A DNA stretch of 64,000 bases from Mycetocola manganoxydans (GTDB lineage: Bacteria > Actinomycetota > Actinomycetes > Actinomycetales > Microbacteriaceae), in assembly GCF_003667545.1 (NCBI RefSeq), contig NZ_RCUV01000001.1, positions 1-64,000 of the forward strand, in the 5' to 3' direction. Positions within the stretch are counted from its first letter, which is position 1; the number at the start of each line of letters is the position of its first letter. A program made the position numbers and the translations under genes. This document shows, in pieces, positions 9,355 through 17,942 of this stretch. The notes beneath the pieces are model-generated. The model saw nothing but the letters and a program-made list of their open reading frames with translations. It had not been told where the DNA came from and did no database searches.

Positions 9355-10539
9355 ATGAGTTCAGACGATGTGGTCATCCTGGCCGGAGCACGCACCCCAC
9401 AAGGGCGGTTGCTCGGCCAGCTCGCGAGTTTCAGTGCGGTCGAACTCGGCGCCATCGCGCTGAGATCGGCGATCGAGCGTGCCGGCGTCGACGTGTCAGA
9501 CATCGACGCTGTGATCTTCGGCCAGGTGCTCCAGGCCGGGGCGGGCCAGAATCCCGCCAGACAGACCTCGCGTGCGGCCGGTATCGGCTGGGAGGTGCCC
9601 GCCGTCACCGTCAACAAGGTCTGCCTCTCCGGTATCCACGCTGTCGTCGACGCGGCCCGTCTCATCCGCGCCGGCGAGGCATCCGTCGTCGTAGCCGGTG
9701 GCCAGGAGTCGATGACCAACGCTCCCCACGTTCTTCCCGCCGCCCGAAAGGGCTATAAGTACGGCGAGGTCACGATGATCGACACCGCGGCATTCGACGG
9801 GCTGACGGATGCCTTCGACGGCGACTCGATGGGAATCTCGACGGAACGGCACAACGGCCCGCTCGGCATCGATCGCGGCGAACAGGATACGGTCGCGGCC
9901 GCATCCCACCAGCGCTCGGCTCAGGCGCAGGCTGCCGGAGTGTTCGACGACGAGATCACCCCGGTCACTGTCCCGACCCGCCGCGGCGAGCCCACGGTAC
10001 TGACGAGTGATGAGGGAGTCCGGGGCGACTCAACGGTCGAATCGCTCTCGGCGCTGCGACCGGCGTTCGACAAGGAGGGCACGATCACAGCCGGCAACTC
10101 GTCGCCGCTCAGTGACGGCGCGTGCGCGCTGATTCTCGCCCGCCGCTCCTGGGCCGAAGAACGCGGACTGTCATGGCTCGCCGTCGTTGGCGCATCCGGC
10201 TCCGTCGCCGGCCCCGACAACTCCCTGCACTCGCAGCCGTCGCGCGCGATCGCGGATGCTCTCGCGAAAGCGGGCTGGACGGCATCCGACCTCGATCTGA
10301 TCGAGATCAACGAGGCGTTCGCGGCGGTGAGCGTGCAGTCGATGCGCGACCTCGACGTCGACCATGAGAAGGTCAACATCCACGGCGGGGCGATCTCGCT
10401 CGGTCACCCGATCGGTGCATCAGGGGCGCGGGTGGTGCTCCATGCTGCTCTCGAGCTGTCGCGACGCGGGTCAGGCAAGGCAGCCGCAGCATTGTGCGGT
10501 GGCGGCGGGCAGGGCGACGCGCTCCTGTTGTCGCGCTGA
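9355..10539 (+). CDS. Acetyl-CoA acetyltransferase (thiolase)
   Basis: A 394-residue thiolase. The acylated cysteine is in NKVCLSGIHAV (Cys90); the other active-site motifs are EINEAFAAVSVQ, GGAISLGHPIGASGAR and the second cysteine in ALCGGGGQGDAL. It cleaves acetoacetyl-CoA to two acetyl-CoA, or makes it in reverse. AAGGAG lies ten bases before ATG 9355; the open frame extends further upstream, but that part is not thiolase. It is divergent from the CoA-transferase genes across about 210 bp, a layout consistent with one short-chain ketoacid pathway. A strong bidirectional terminator follows. Confidence 0.95.
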   Translation: MSSDDVVILAGARTPQGRLLGQLASFSAVELGAIALRSAIERAGVDVSDIDAVIFGQVLQAGAGQNPARQTSRAAGIGWEVPAVTVNKVCLSGIHAVVDAARLIRAGEASVVVAGGQESMTNAPHVLPAARKGYKYGEVTMIDTAAFDGLTDAFDGDSMGISTERHNGPLGIDRGEQDTVAAASHQRSAQAQAAGVFDDEITPVTVPTRRGEPTVLTSDEGVRGDSTVESLSALRPAFDKEGTITAGNSSPLSDGACALILARRSWAEERGLSWLAVVGASGSVAGPDNSLHSQPSRAIADALAKAGWTASDLDLIEINEAFAAVSVQSMRDLDVDHEKVNIHGGAISLGHPIGASGARVVLHAALELSRRGSGKAAAALCGGGGQGDALLLSR

Positions 10540-10564
10540 GCTGAGCGCTGAGGCGTTAACGACG

Positions 10565-10600
10565 AAGCGGGGCCTGCCGGCACTTCGGCAGGCCCCGCTT
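10565..10600. terminator. Bidirectional intrinsic terminator
   Basis: Perfect 15-bp stem AAGCGGGGCCTGCCG / CGGCAGGCCCCGCTT with a 6-base loop, placed between the converging thiolase and short-chain reductase genes. The A and T ends serve as short U-tracts in both directions. Confidence 0.85.
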
Positions 10601-10611
10601 GATCGCGTTGC

Positions 10612-11397
10612 CTAGTTGTACAGCATTCCGCCGTCGACGAGGAGGACCTGTCCTGTGACGTAGTCAGAGTCAGGGCCGGCGAAGAAGGAGACGACCTTCG
10701 CGACATCCTCAGGGGTTTCGATCCGGCCGAGGGCGATGCCCTCGACATTCTCCTTGAGGTTTTGGCCGATCGGCTTGCCGTTGATCTTGCTGAGCTCGGC
10801 GTCGATCTTCTCCCACATGCCCGTTCCGACGATGCCGGGCGCGTACGCGTTCACGGTGATGCCCTTCGGTGCCAGCTCCTGTGCGGCAGCCTGGGTGAAC
10901 CCACGCACCGCGAACTTTGATGCGGAGTATGCGCTGAGGATCGGGAAGCCCTGAATTGCGGCGATCGACGCGGCTGAGATGATCTTGCCGCCGTGTCCGA
11001 GCTCGTCGAACTTCGCGGCCGCGGCCTGGATGCCCCAGACGACGCTGTTGACGTTGATCTGGAAGATCGAGTTGAGCTCGTCTTCGGTGATATCGAGGAT
11101 GGGCTTGATCTGCGCGATACCTGCGTTGTTCACGATCACGTCGAATCCACCGAGCTTCTGGGCTGCGGCGTCGACAGCACCGACGATGTCGTCACGCTTC
11201 GAGACGTCTGCTGCGACGAAGATCGCCTTGCGACCGAGGGCTTCGATCTCAGAGACGACGCCCTGGCCCTTTTCTTCCTGGGCGGCGAGGTCGGCGATCG
11301 CGACGTCGAAACCGTCCTGTGCGAGCCGCAAAGCGATGCCGCGGCCGATTCCCTGTCCTGCTCCAGTGACGAGTGCGACTTTGTTTTCTACAGTCAT
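10612..11397 (-). CDS. budC: Acetoin/diacetyl reductase-like SDR
   Basis: A 261-residue classical short-chain dehydrogenase/reductase. The NAD(P)-binding motif is TGAGQGIG (11-18), the structural motif NNAG is at about 90-93, and the catalytic residues are Ser144, Tyr157 and Lys161 (YSASK). Overall sequence, including IQGFPILSAYSASKFAVRGFTQAAAQELAPKGITVNAYAPGIVGTGMW, matches the meso-butanediol dehydrogenase/diacetyl reductase group, which interconverts diacetyl, acetoin and 2,3-butanediol. AAGGAG precedes ATG 11397. No acetolactate synthase or decarboxylase gene is adjacent, so the physiological substrate is inferred from similarity only. Confidence 0.85.
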   Translation of the reverse strand: MTVENKVALVTGAGQGIGRGIALRLAQDGFDVAIADLAAQEEKGQGVVSEIEALGRKAIFVAADVSKRDDIVGAVDAAAQKLGGFDVIVNNAGIAQIKPILDITEDELNSIFQINVNSVVWGIQAAAAKFDELGHGGKIISAASIAAIQGFPILSAYSASKFAVRGFTQAAAQELAPKGITVNAYAPGIVGTGMWEKIDAELSKINGKPIGQNLKENVEGIALGRIETPEDVAKVVSFFAGPDSDYVTGQVLLVDGGMLYN

Positions 11398-11542
11398 GGG
11401 CTTCTCCTTCTGTTTCGGGCGGGATGCGCGCAACGCGGACCCGCCGGACGTTTCGGAAGACGCATAACGCGTCTCCCCACACCGGCTACAACAGAGATGG
11501 AGGGAGGACTATTCCATACGTACGTATAAAAGATCGCTCCTG

Positions 11543-13606
11543 TTAGGCGTCTGGGGATGCCATGCCAAGACGCTCGGCGAGGAACCGGTAAGCGAGAGCC
11601 GACATCCGTGCGGCCTGCGCGTTGTTGGCCGCCCCGCCGTGCCCTCCCTCGATGTTCTCGTAGTAGGTCACGTCGTTGCCGAACTCGAGCATGCGGGCAG
11701 CCATCTTGCGCGCGTGACCCGGGTGCACCCGGTCGTCGCGGGTCGACGTCGTGAACAGCACGGGCGGATACCGACGCTCCGGGTCGACCAGGTGGTACGG
11801 CGAGAAAGTCTGGAGGAACTCCCACTGCTCGGGGTCGTCCGGGTCGCCGTACTCGGCCATCCACGAGGCTCCGGCCAGCAGGTGCGAATACCGTTTCATG
11901 TCGAGCAGCGGGACCTGGCAGACGACGGCACCGAAAAGTTCCGGGTAGCGGGTGAGCATGTTGCCGGTGAGGAGACCGCCGTTCGAGCCGCCCTGGATGC
12001 CGAGGTGTTCGCGTGAGGTGATTCCGAGAGACACGAGGTCTCGCGCGACGGCGGCGAAGTCCTCGTACGCCCGATGGCGGTTCTCGCGGAGCGCCGCCTG
12101 GTGCCAGGTCGGACCGTACTCTCCCCCGCCGCGGATGTTCGCGACGGTGTACGCGCCGCCCTGTTCCAGCCATGCCCTGCCGAGCGTCCCGGAGTAGCCG
12201 GGAGTCAGGGAGATCTCGAATCCGCCGTACCCGTAGAGCAGGGTGGGTGTCGATCCGTCGAGTACTGTGTCCTCCCGCCGGACGAGGAAGTAGGGCACCC
12301 GCGTGCCGTCGTCCGACTCGGCGAAGTGCTGCTCTATGGTGAGGCCTGCCGCATCGAAGAACGCGGGCTGAGACTTGAGTGCCACCGGGAGCGCGCCGCC
12401 CTGTCCCACGGTCGCGATCGACAGCGTGGTCGGCGTGAGGTAGTCGGTGGCCACAACCCAGACCAGGTCGTTCTCGTCGGGGTCGACGGCTGACACCTGC
12501 ACGGTACCGATCTCGGGAGCGCCCGCGAATTCGCTGCGGTGCCACGCGGCATCCGTCGGGGTGAGGACACGGATGCGACTCTTCACGTCATCGAGGACGG
12601 TCAGGACCAGGTGGTCTCGCGTCCACGTTGCGCCGGCCAGCGATGTCGTGGGAGTGGGCTCGAACACGACCTCGAACCGGCGGTCGCCGGCGAGGAACCC
12701 GTCGAAGTCGGCGGCGAGAAGCGAGCCGGCTCGATAGGTGGTGTCGGCAATGGTCCAGTCGTCGCGCAGCTCGATGAGGAGCCACTGCCTCGAGTACCCG
12801 ATCTCTGCCGAGTCCGGTACATCGATCCGGGTCGGGGTACCGTCGACGAGCACGAAGACCTCGTTGGTGTAGAAGGTCGGTGCCCGCCAGAAGAAGTCGC
12901 GGATGTAGCCGGGTGTGTGGCTGCGGAACGCCCGAACCGATACGTCGGTTTCGACGCCCTCGAAGACCACCTCGGATGCGTCGATCGGGGTGCCGCGGCG
13001 CCAGCGGCGGGCGATGCGCGGGTATCCGGAGGTGGTGAGCGAGTTCTCGCCCAGTTCGGTGGAGAGGTAGACGGTGTCGTCGTCGATCCAGCCGACTCCT
13101 CCCTTCGCCTCCGGGCGGAAGAAACCGCCCTCCTCTGGAGATACGAACCGGAAGCTATCGAGGTCGAATTCGCGCGTGACGTCGGCGTCTGAACCGCCGT
13201 GCGAGAAGTCGATGAGTGCTTTCGTGTAGCCCGGCCGGAGAACGCTCGCTCCATGCCACACCCAGTCTTCGCCTTCCTCCCGGTTGAGAGCGTCGATGTC
13301 GAGCACGATCTCCCACGCCGGTTCGGGTGTGCGGTATTCCTCAAGTGTGGTCCTGCGCCAGATGCCCCGTTCGTGCTCGGCATCGGTCCAGAAGTTGTAG
13401 TAGAAGTCACCGATCTTGTGCACCAGCGGCAGCTTCGCCGAGGAGTCGAGAACCTCACGGATGCTGTGCTCGGTGTGCGCGAATTCGGCGGTTGCCCCGA
13501 GGCTGCCGAGGGTTTCGGCGTTGCGCTCACGCACCCAGCCCAGAGCGGCGTCCGAATCGATGTTCTCCAGCCAGAGGTATGGATCGTTCCGCTCGTCGAC
13601 AGTCAT
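11543..13606 (-). CDS. Prolyl oligopeptidase family serine protease (S9A)
   Basis: A 687-residue S9 peptidase, the usual length for the family. An N-terminal region begins DPYLWLENIDSDAALGWV, a seven-bladed propeller spans about 75-410, and the C-terminal alpha/beta-hydrolase domain has the triad Ser541 (GGSNGG), Asp624 (TRDDRVHP) and His656 (EGGHGG). The motif LLYGYGGFEISLTP is typical of prolyl oligopeptidases. It would cut short peptides after proline; no signal peptide is seen, so it is probably cytosolic. ATG 13606 fits the conserved N-terminus, although the ribosome binding site is weak. It is divergent from the PLP decarboxylase. Confidence 0.92.
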   Translation of the reverse strand: MTVDERNDPYLWLENIDSDAALGWVRERNAETLGSLGATAEFAHTEHSIREVLDSSAKLPLVHKIGDFYYNFWTDAEHERGIWRRTTLEEYRTPEPAWEIVLDIDALNREEGEDWVWHGASVLRPGYTKALIDFSHGGSDADVTREFDLDSFRFVSPEEGGFFRPEAKGGVGWIDDDTVYLSTELGENSLTTSGYPRIARRWRRGTPIDASEVVFEGVETDVSVRAFRSHTPGYIRDFFWRAPTFYTNEVFVLVDGTPTRIDVPDSAEIGYSRQWLLIELRDDWTIADTTYRAGSLLAADFDGFLAGDRRFEVVFEPTPTTSLAGATWTRDHLVLTVLDDVKSRIRVLTPTDAAWHRSEFAGAPEIGTVQVSAVDPDENDLVWVVATDYLTPTTLSIATVGQGGALPVALKSQPAFFDAAGLTIEQHFAESDDGTRVPYFLVRREDTVLDGSTPTLLYGYGGFEISLTPGYSGTLGRAWLEQGGAYTVANIRGGGEYGPTWHQAALRENRHRAYEDFAAVARDLVSLGITSREHLGIQGGSNGGLLTGNMLTRYPELFGAVVCQVPLLDMKRYSHLLAGASWMAEYGDPDDPEQWEFLQTFSPYHLVDPERRYPPVLFTTSTRDDRVHPGHARKMAARMLEFGNDVTYYENIEGGHGGAANNAQAARMSALAYRFLAERLGMASPDA

Positions 13607-13711
13607 GGCACCCAGCCTAGGAGTTTCTCCGGTGCCGCCACGTGGCATCCGCCCGATGGGCCTGTCGATGGGGTCTACCGCGCCCCGGGGTCGAGGATTA
13701 CGCTGCGTCGT

Positions 13712-15091
13712 GTGACCGCTTCATCTGAGGATTATCGCGCCGCGCTCGACCGGGCGCACGCACACACGAGCGAGTGGCTCGAATCGCTCGACACGCGGCC
13801 GGTGGCGCCGCGGCAGACGGCCGATCAGGTCGCTGAACACTTCGGCATCGCCCTTCAGACCGAGGGGATAGACCCGGCCGAAGTCGTCGACGAGCTCGCC
13901 ACGTTCGCCGAACCGGGTCTCATGGGCATCCCGTCCGGGCGTTTCTACGGCTGGGTGATGGGCGGGACCCTCCCCGCCGCGCTCGCCTCGGACTGGCTGG
14001 TCAGCGCGTGGGACCAGAACACGGGCATCCGTTTCGCGACCCCGGCGTCGGCGGCGATCGAGGAGGCGGCCGAGACCTGGTTGCTCGACCTGCTGGGACT
14101 GCCAGCGGAGTCCGGCGTCGGGTTCACCACCGGGGCGACGATGGCGAACTTCGTCGGTCTCGCGGCAGGCAGGAAGAAAGTGCTGGATGCCGTGGGCTGG
14201 AACGTCGACGAGGACGGGCTCTCCGGCGCACCCCGGATCACCGTTCTTGCCGGTGCCGAAAGCCACGCCTCGATCGACATGGCGTTGCGGTATCTGGGGC
14301 TTGGCCTTCGTTCACCGGTCGCCGCAGATGAGCAGGGCAGGATTCGGGTGGACGCGCTTCGGGAGGCACTGGACGCTTCCTCCGGACCGACGATCCTGTG
14401 CCTGCAGGCCGGGAACCTCCACTCCGGTTCGTTCGACCCGTTTCGGGAGGCGATCGAGCTGGCTCATGCCCACGGCGCGTGGGTCCATGTCGACGGTGCG
14501 TTCGGGCTCTGGGCTGCGGCCAGCCCTGCCTGGGCTTCCGCCGTCGACGGCCTCTCGCTGGCCGACTCGTGGGCAACGGACGCACATAAAACCCTCAATG
14601 TGCCATACGACTGCGGTGTCGCGATCGTCGCCGACCGGGCCCTGATGCGGAGCTCATTCGGGGTCCACACGGACTACCTGATTCACGATGCGCAGGGTGA
14701 CCCCTTCGAGCGCGTGCCGGAGTTTTCGCGCCGTGCCCGCGGCATCCCGGTCTGGGCTGCTCTTAGATCTTTGGGCCGAAGCGGAACCATCGCCCTCGTC
14801 GAACGGCTCGCTGCCAACGCGCGCGCTCTCGCCGACGCTCTCGGCGCCCTGCCCGGCGTCGAGATTCTCAACGATGTCGTGTTCACCCAGGTCTGCCTGA
14901 GCTTCGGAACCGACGAGCGCACGAGAGCCGTGACGGAGGCGCTCATTCGCGACGGAGCGGTGTGGATGTCCGGCTCACGCTGGCGCGACCGCGCGATTCT
15001 GAGGATCTCGGTCAGCAACTGGTCGACGGATGCCGAGGACGTCGCGGAGTCGATTCAGGCGGTGCGCAGGGCGATGGCTGCCGCCGGTTGA
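13712..15091 (+). CDS. PLP-dependent group II amino acid decarboxylase
   Basis: A 459-residue aromatic-L-amino-acid/glutamate decarboxylase family enzyme. PLP contacts are visible in TTGATMANFVGL, AGAESHASI and HVDGAFGLW, and the Schiff-base lysine lies in TDAHKTLNVPYD (Lys293). The family decarboxylates amino acids such as tryptophan, phenylalanine, aspartate or glutamate; the substrate cannot be told here. The first 30 residues (EDYRAALDRAHAHTSEWLESLDTRPVAP) are typical for the group, so GTG 13712 is the natural start. A long hairpin follows the gene. Confidence 0.9.
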   Translation: MTASSEDYRAALDRAHAHTSEWLESLDTRPVAPRQTADQVAEHFGIALQTEGIDPAEVVDELATFAEPGLMGIPSGRFYGWVMGGTLPAALASDWLVSAWDQNTGIRFATPASAAIEEAAETWLLDLLGLPAESGVGFTTGATMANFVGLAAGRKKVLDAVGWNVDEDGLSGAPRITVLAGAESHASIDMALRYLGLGLRSPVAADEQGRIRVDALREALDASSGPTILCLQAGNLHSGSFDPFREAIELAHAHGAWVHVDGAFGLWAAASPAWASAVDGLSLADSWATDAHKTLNVPYDCGVAIVADRALMRSSFGVHTDYLIHDAQGDPFERVPEFSRRARGIPVWAALRSLGRSGTIALVERLAANARALADALGALPGVEILNDVVFTQVCLSFGTDERTRAVTEALIRDGAVWMSGSRWRDRAILRISVSNWSTDAEDVAESIQAVRRAMAAAG

Positions 15092-15124
15092 CTTTGGATT
15101 CACGCCGCTGGCATCGATACGCCA

Positions 15125-15161
15125 CACTCTGCTGCTCCGGGCGTCCGGTAGCGACAGAGTG
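15125..15161. repeat. Long imperfect hairpin after decarboxylase
   Basis: Arms CACTCTG and CAGAGTG enclose smaller matched pieces (GCT/AGC, CGG/CCG) around a GCGT loop, giving one long interrupted stem about 35 bp downstream of the decarboxylase stop. No T-run follows, so it may stabilise the mRNA end or be a remnant of a repeated element rather than a classic terminator. Confidence 0.55.
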
Positions 15162-15281
15162 CGGTGATTCGGCGAGCGCGACGACGTTTCGTGGAGAATC
15201 GGCGCGCCGGCGGGGGCTTCTGCGAAACGGCGTCACGGAACATAATTCTCGGCAGGACGTCGACAGAAAAGGAACTCGACC

Positions 15282-15704
15282 ATCGCCACTCAGCTGAACC
15301 CGTACCTCAACTTCGCCGGCACCGCACGGGAGGCGATGACGTTCTACTCCGAGGTCTTCGGCGGTGAACTCGACCTCAACACCTTCGCCGAGTTCGGCGT
15401 GAACGATGACCCTGCCGACGCCGAGAAGATCATGCACGGGCAAGTCACGAGCCCGTCCGGACTTGTGCTCATGGGGGCAGATGTCACCAGCGGGATGGAG
15501 CACGTCGAGGGGAACAACTTTGCGGTCTCGCTCAGCGGCGAGGACGAGACTGAGCTCCGCGGTTACTGGGACAAGCTGGCCGACGGTGCGACCATCGTCG
15601 AGCCGCTCGTGAAGGCTCCGTGGGGTGACACGTTCGGGATGCTGGTCGACCGGTTCGGCATCAACTGGATGGTCAACATTGCGGGCAGCACCGACGAGAG
15701 CTGA
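15282..15704 (+). CDS. VOC/PhnB-like protein, non-standard start
   Basis: A roughly 140-residue vicinal-oxygen-chelate (glyoxalase/PhnB-like) protein with the family's usual opening QLNPYLNFAGTAREAMTFYSEVFGGEL and ending APWGDTFGMLVDRFGINWMVN. The conserved first strand lies upstream of the first ATG (15336). Between the in-frame stop at 15243 and that ATG there is no ATG, GTG or TTG. An AUC codon at 15282 stands eight bases after a good AAAAGGA ribosome binding site, exactly where ATG is expected. CTG 15294 is the only near-standard alternative. I annotate the AUC start; a point mutation or sequence error of ATG to ATC is equally possible. Confidence 0.7.
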   Translation: MATQLNPYLNFAGTAREAMTFYSEVFGGELDLNTFAEFGVNDDPADAEKIMHGQVTSPSGLVLMGADVTSGMEHVEGNNFAVSLSGEDETELRGYWDKLADGATIVEPLVKAPWGDTFGMLVDRFGINWMVNIAGSTDES

Positions 15705-15742
15705 CCCTTCCGTGTGCGGCACAACAGGCTTAATCTGTTGCC

Positions 15743-16015
15743 ATGTGCCGGAACATTCACACCCTTCACAATTTCGAGCCCGCCGCGACTGACGACGAGG
15801 TCCACGCTGCAGCTCTTCAGTTCGTCCGCAAAGTGAGCGGGTCGACCAAACCGTCCAAGGCCAACAGCGAAGCATTCGACCGTGCGGTGATCGAGATCGC
15901 CCACGTGACCCGTCACCTGCTCGAGGACCTGGTGACGACGGCTCCTCCGAAGAACCGTGAGGTGGAGGCGGAGAAGGCGCGCGCCCGGTCGGCGGAGCGA
16001 TACGCCCGCGTGTAG
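15743..16015 (+). CDS. DUF2277 family protein
   Basis: A 90-residue protein that begins with the hallmark MCRNIHTLHNFEPAATDDE and continues with LQFVRKVSGSTKPSKANSEAFDRAVIEIAHVTRHLLEDLVTTAPP, the DUF2277 signature. It is common in actinobacteria and has no established function. The C-terminus is charged and helical (NREVEAEKARARSAERYARV). No ribosome binding site is obvious upstream; the start is fixed by the conserved N-terminus. Confidence 0.85.
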   Translation: MCRNIHTLHNFEPAATDDEVHAAALQFVRKVSGSTKPSKANSEAFDRAVIEIAHVTRHLLEDLVTTAPPKNREVEAEKARARSAERYARV

Positions 16016-16041
16016 CCCAAGGCTCCACGCGGGCGTCACCC

Positions 16042-16359
16042 TCACCGCTGGTCGGGGTTGTTCGCGCGGATGACTTCGAGGCGTGCCCGGTATTCGGTCT
16101 CGTCGATGTCTCCCTGGGCGAACCGTTCCGCGAGCGTGGACTCAGCACTCGTGCCCGGGCCGTGTGCGGTCACCCACGGCGGTGCCGATCGGCGCCAGCG
16201 GCGGCTGAACAACCCGATGAGCAACGCGATCAGGAGGACCCAGAGGAACGGGACGAGGATGAACACCCAGCCGGGTCCTCCTCCACCTCCCCAACCGGGT
16301 CCCCAGCCTGGGTGCGCAGCCACCGACGCCAACGCGGGTGAGACGAGTGTGCTGATCAT
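16042..16359 (-). CDS. SHOCT-domain small membrane protein
   Basis: A protein of about 105 residues. A Gly/Trp/Pro-rich stretch (HPGWGPGWGGGGGPGW) precedes one transmembrane helix (VFILVPFLWVLLIALLIGLF), and the C-terminal SHOCT motif is present (STLAERFAQGDIDETEYRARLEVIR). SHOCT domains are thought to mediate oligomerisation. ATG 16359 is seven bases after AGGGA; an alternative ATG two codons upstream (16365) is too close to it. It lies directly downstream of the two-component genes on the same strand, but a functional link is not shown. Confidence 0.8.
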   Translation of the reverse strand: MISTLVSPALASVAAHPGWGPGWGGGGGPGWVFILVPFLWVLLIALLIGLFSRRWRRSAPPWVTAHGPGTSAESTLAERFAQGDIDETEYRARLEVIRANNPDQR

Positions 16360-16479
16360 GGACATGTCCCTTCGTTCCTGAGATCCCAGCCGGGACCCTC
16401 GGATTCAGCATCGCCGGGTGGCGCGTCGGGCGAATCTGCCGCGGGAACGAACCCGGCATACTCCGCTGGGAGGATGAGT

Positions 16480-17145
16480 TCAGTCGGCAAAGCCCGGAGA
16501 GACGAGTCCGCTCTCGTAGGCGAGGACGACGAGTTGCACCCGATCCCGGGCACCGAGCTTGCCGAGGATGCGGGACACGTGTGTCTTCACGGTCAGCGGA
16601 CTGAGAAGGAGCCGCGCGCCGATCTCCTCGTTCGAAAGGCCCGCAGCCACGAGAACCATCACCTCACGCTCGCGATCGGTGAGGACCTCGACGAGGTTCG
16701 GCATCGCGGTCCTGTGCAGCCGCCCGGAGATCCGTTCGAGCAGCCGCCGCGTCACACTCGGTGAGAGCAGCGCGTCGCCCGCCGCAGCGATGCGGACCGA
16801 CCGGATGAGCTCGACCGGCTCCGTGTCCTTGACGAGGAATCCGCTCGCCCCCGCGGCGATTGCCTGGGCGACGTATTCGTCGAGCTCGAACGTTGTCACG
16901 ACCACGATCCGCGTCGTCGACAGGTCCGGGTCCGCCGTGATCTGCTCCGTCGCCCACAGCCCGTCACCGTCCGGCATCCGAATGTCCATGAGCACGACGT
17001 CCGGGCGCTGTTCACGGATGCGGGTGACGACATCCACTCCGGTCGCCGCCTCGCCAACCACGTCGATATCGGGCTCCGCTTCGAGCAGCGCACGGAAGCC
17101 GGCCCGGATGAGCTGCTGGTCATCGGCGATCACCACGCGGATCAT
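16480..17145 (-). CDS. NarL/LuxR-type response regulator
   Basis: A 221-residue response regulator. The receiver domain has the acidic pocket (DD at 8-9), the phosphoacceptor Asp54 (VLMDIRMPDGDG), Thr at about 84 and Lys106 (FLVKD). The LuxR-type helix-turn-helix at about 150-215 contains LTDREREVMVLVAAGLSNEEIGARL. ATG overlaps the stop of the kinase gene by 4 bp (ATGA). Because the kinase gene upstream is split by a transposon, this regulator is probably cut off from its normal promoter and from its cognate signal, though it is itself intact. Confidence 0.95.
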   Translation of the reverse strand: MIRVVIADDQQLIRAGFRALLEAEPDIDVVGEAATGVDVVTRIREQRPDVVLMDIRMPDGDGLWATEQITADPDLSTTRIVVVTTFELDEYVAQAIAAGASGFLVKDTEPVELIRSVRIAAAGDALLSPSVTRRLLERISGRLHRTAMPNLVEVLTDREREVMVLVAAGLSNEEIGARLLLSPLTVKTHVSRILGKLGARDRVQLVVLAYESGLVSPGFAD

Positions 17146-17548
17146 GGCACCTCCGGAAGAAGAACGGTGACCTGGAAGCCGCCGTCCCGCCGGTTGCCCG
17201 CGGTCAACGTGCCCCCGAGAAGCTCAGCACGTTCGGTCATCCCGAGGATGCCGTTCCCCGCGTCCGAGCGTGCTGCAGCAGCGCCCGCGCCGTTGTCCGA
17301 AATGGCCAGGCGGATGCCCGCATCGTCCTGGGCCAGTTCCACGTGTGCGCGGGTCGCCTGTGCGTGCCGCAACACGTTCGTGAGGCTCTCCTGAACGATC
17401 CGGTAGAGGGCGAGCTGCATCGCGGCGGAGGGCTGCCGGGCGATCGACACCGAGTAGTCCACGTCGAGTCCCTGGGCGCGGAACGACTCGATGACACCGG
17501 GGATCCTCGCGAGGTCCGGCTGCGGTGCCAGTGCCGCAGCACTAACGC
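17142..17548 (-). pseudogene. Histidine kinase, 3' fragment (split by transposon)
   Basis: The C-terminal ATPase part of a NarL-type sensor kinase: LYRIVQESLTNVLRHAQATRAHVEL (N-box), ISDNGAGAAAARSDAGNGILGMTERAELLGG (G boxes) and a proper stop that overlaps the response-regulator start. The 5' part lies at 20740-21570, on the other side of the 3.2-kb transposon. Removing the transposon and one 8-bp target copy joins 277 codons to 133 codons in frame, giving a 409-residue kinase. An internal ATG at 17462 could allow a short product with only the ATPase domain, but it would lack the phosphoacceptor histidine. Confidence 0.93.
17541..17548. repeat. Target site duplication, left copy
   Basis: ACTAACGC flanks the left end of the transposon and is repeated at 20740-20747 directly after the right end. 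Eight bases is the normal target duplication of ISL3-family elements. Confidence 0.92.
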
Positions 17549-17586
17549 GGCTCTTCCCAGATGAAGGTGTAGGTCGGCCGGGCGCG

Positions 17587-17714
17587 TCGGTCCGCAGATA
17601 GACGTCGAGGTCTCCCGACGATGGAGGTTCCTACGCCATCCATCCGAAAGACCTCGACGTGCCCGACGCTACCCCGCCGGCCGGCTTCGGCCGCCCTGAC
17701 CTAACCGCCTTCGC
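17587..17714 (+). repeat. Left-end segment of ISL3 element, copy 1
   Basis: 128 bp that match 19339-19466 with about four differences. It covers the transposase leader and the first 18 transposase codons (starting at the GTG in CGACGTGCCCGACG), then stops abruptly at a third terminal-repeat sequence. This copy is next to the true left end, while the second copy heads the intact transposase gene. Confidence 0.9.
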
Positions 17715-17730
17715 GGCTCATCCCAATCGG
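17715..17730. repeat. Third, internal ISL3 terminal repeat
   Basis: GGCTCATCCCAATCGG, identical to the outer 16 bases of the right end and in inverted orientation to it. It abuts the truncated transposase fragment and starts the passenger segment, so 17715-20739 has perfect 16-bp ends of its own and could be a separate transposable unit. Confidence 0.85.
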
Positions 17731-17942
17731 CTCTGATCGGGTCTGCTGACCCTCTCGACGAGAACGCAGCGACATCACAGCCACCCAACCCCGACCGTCC
17801 GGGAAGCCGGGGCACGTCACATGGGCTGTGCTGCGGGCGTGTCGAGTGGGTAGTCCAGGGGCGACGCAGGAGCGTCGACGCGACGTGCTGAGAGGTGGTT
17901 CCAACCGAGCGCTAGGACACAAGCTACAGGCATGGCGATAGG
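17731..17942. other. Non-coding part of passenger segment
   Basis: About 210 bp between the internal terminal repeat and the regulator stop. No recognisable gene; no clear hairpin terminator for the regulator was identified. Confidence 0.4.

Noticed and set aside
17142-17462. Complete small kinase gene starting at ATG 17462
   Set aside because: It lacks the phosphoacceptor histidine and membrane part, and the missing half lies across the transposon with matching target duplications.
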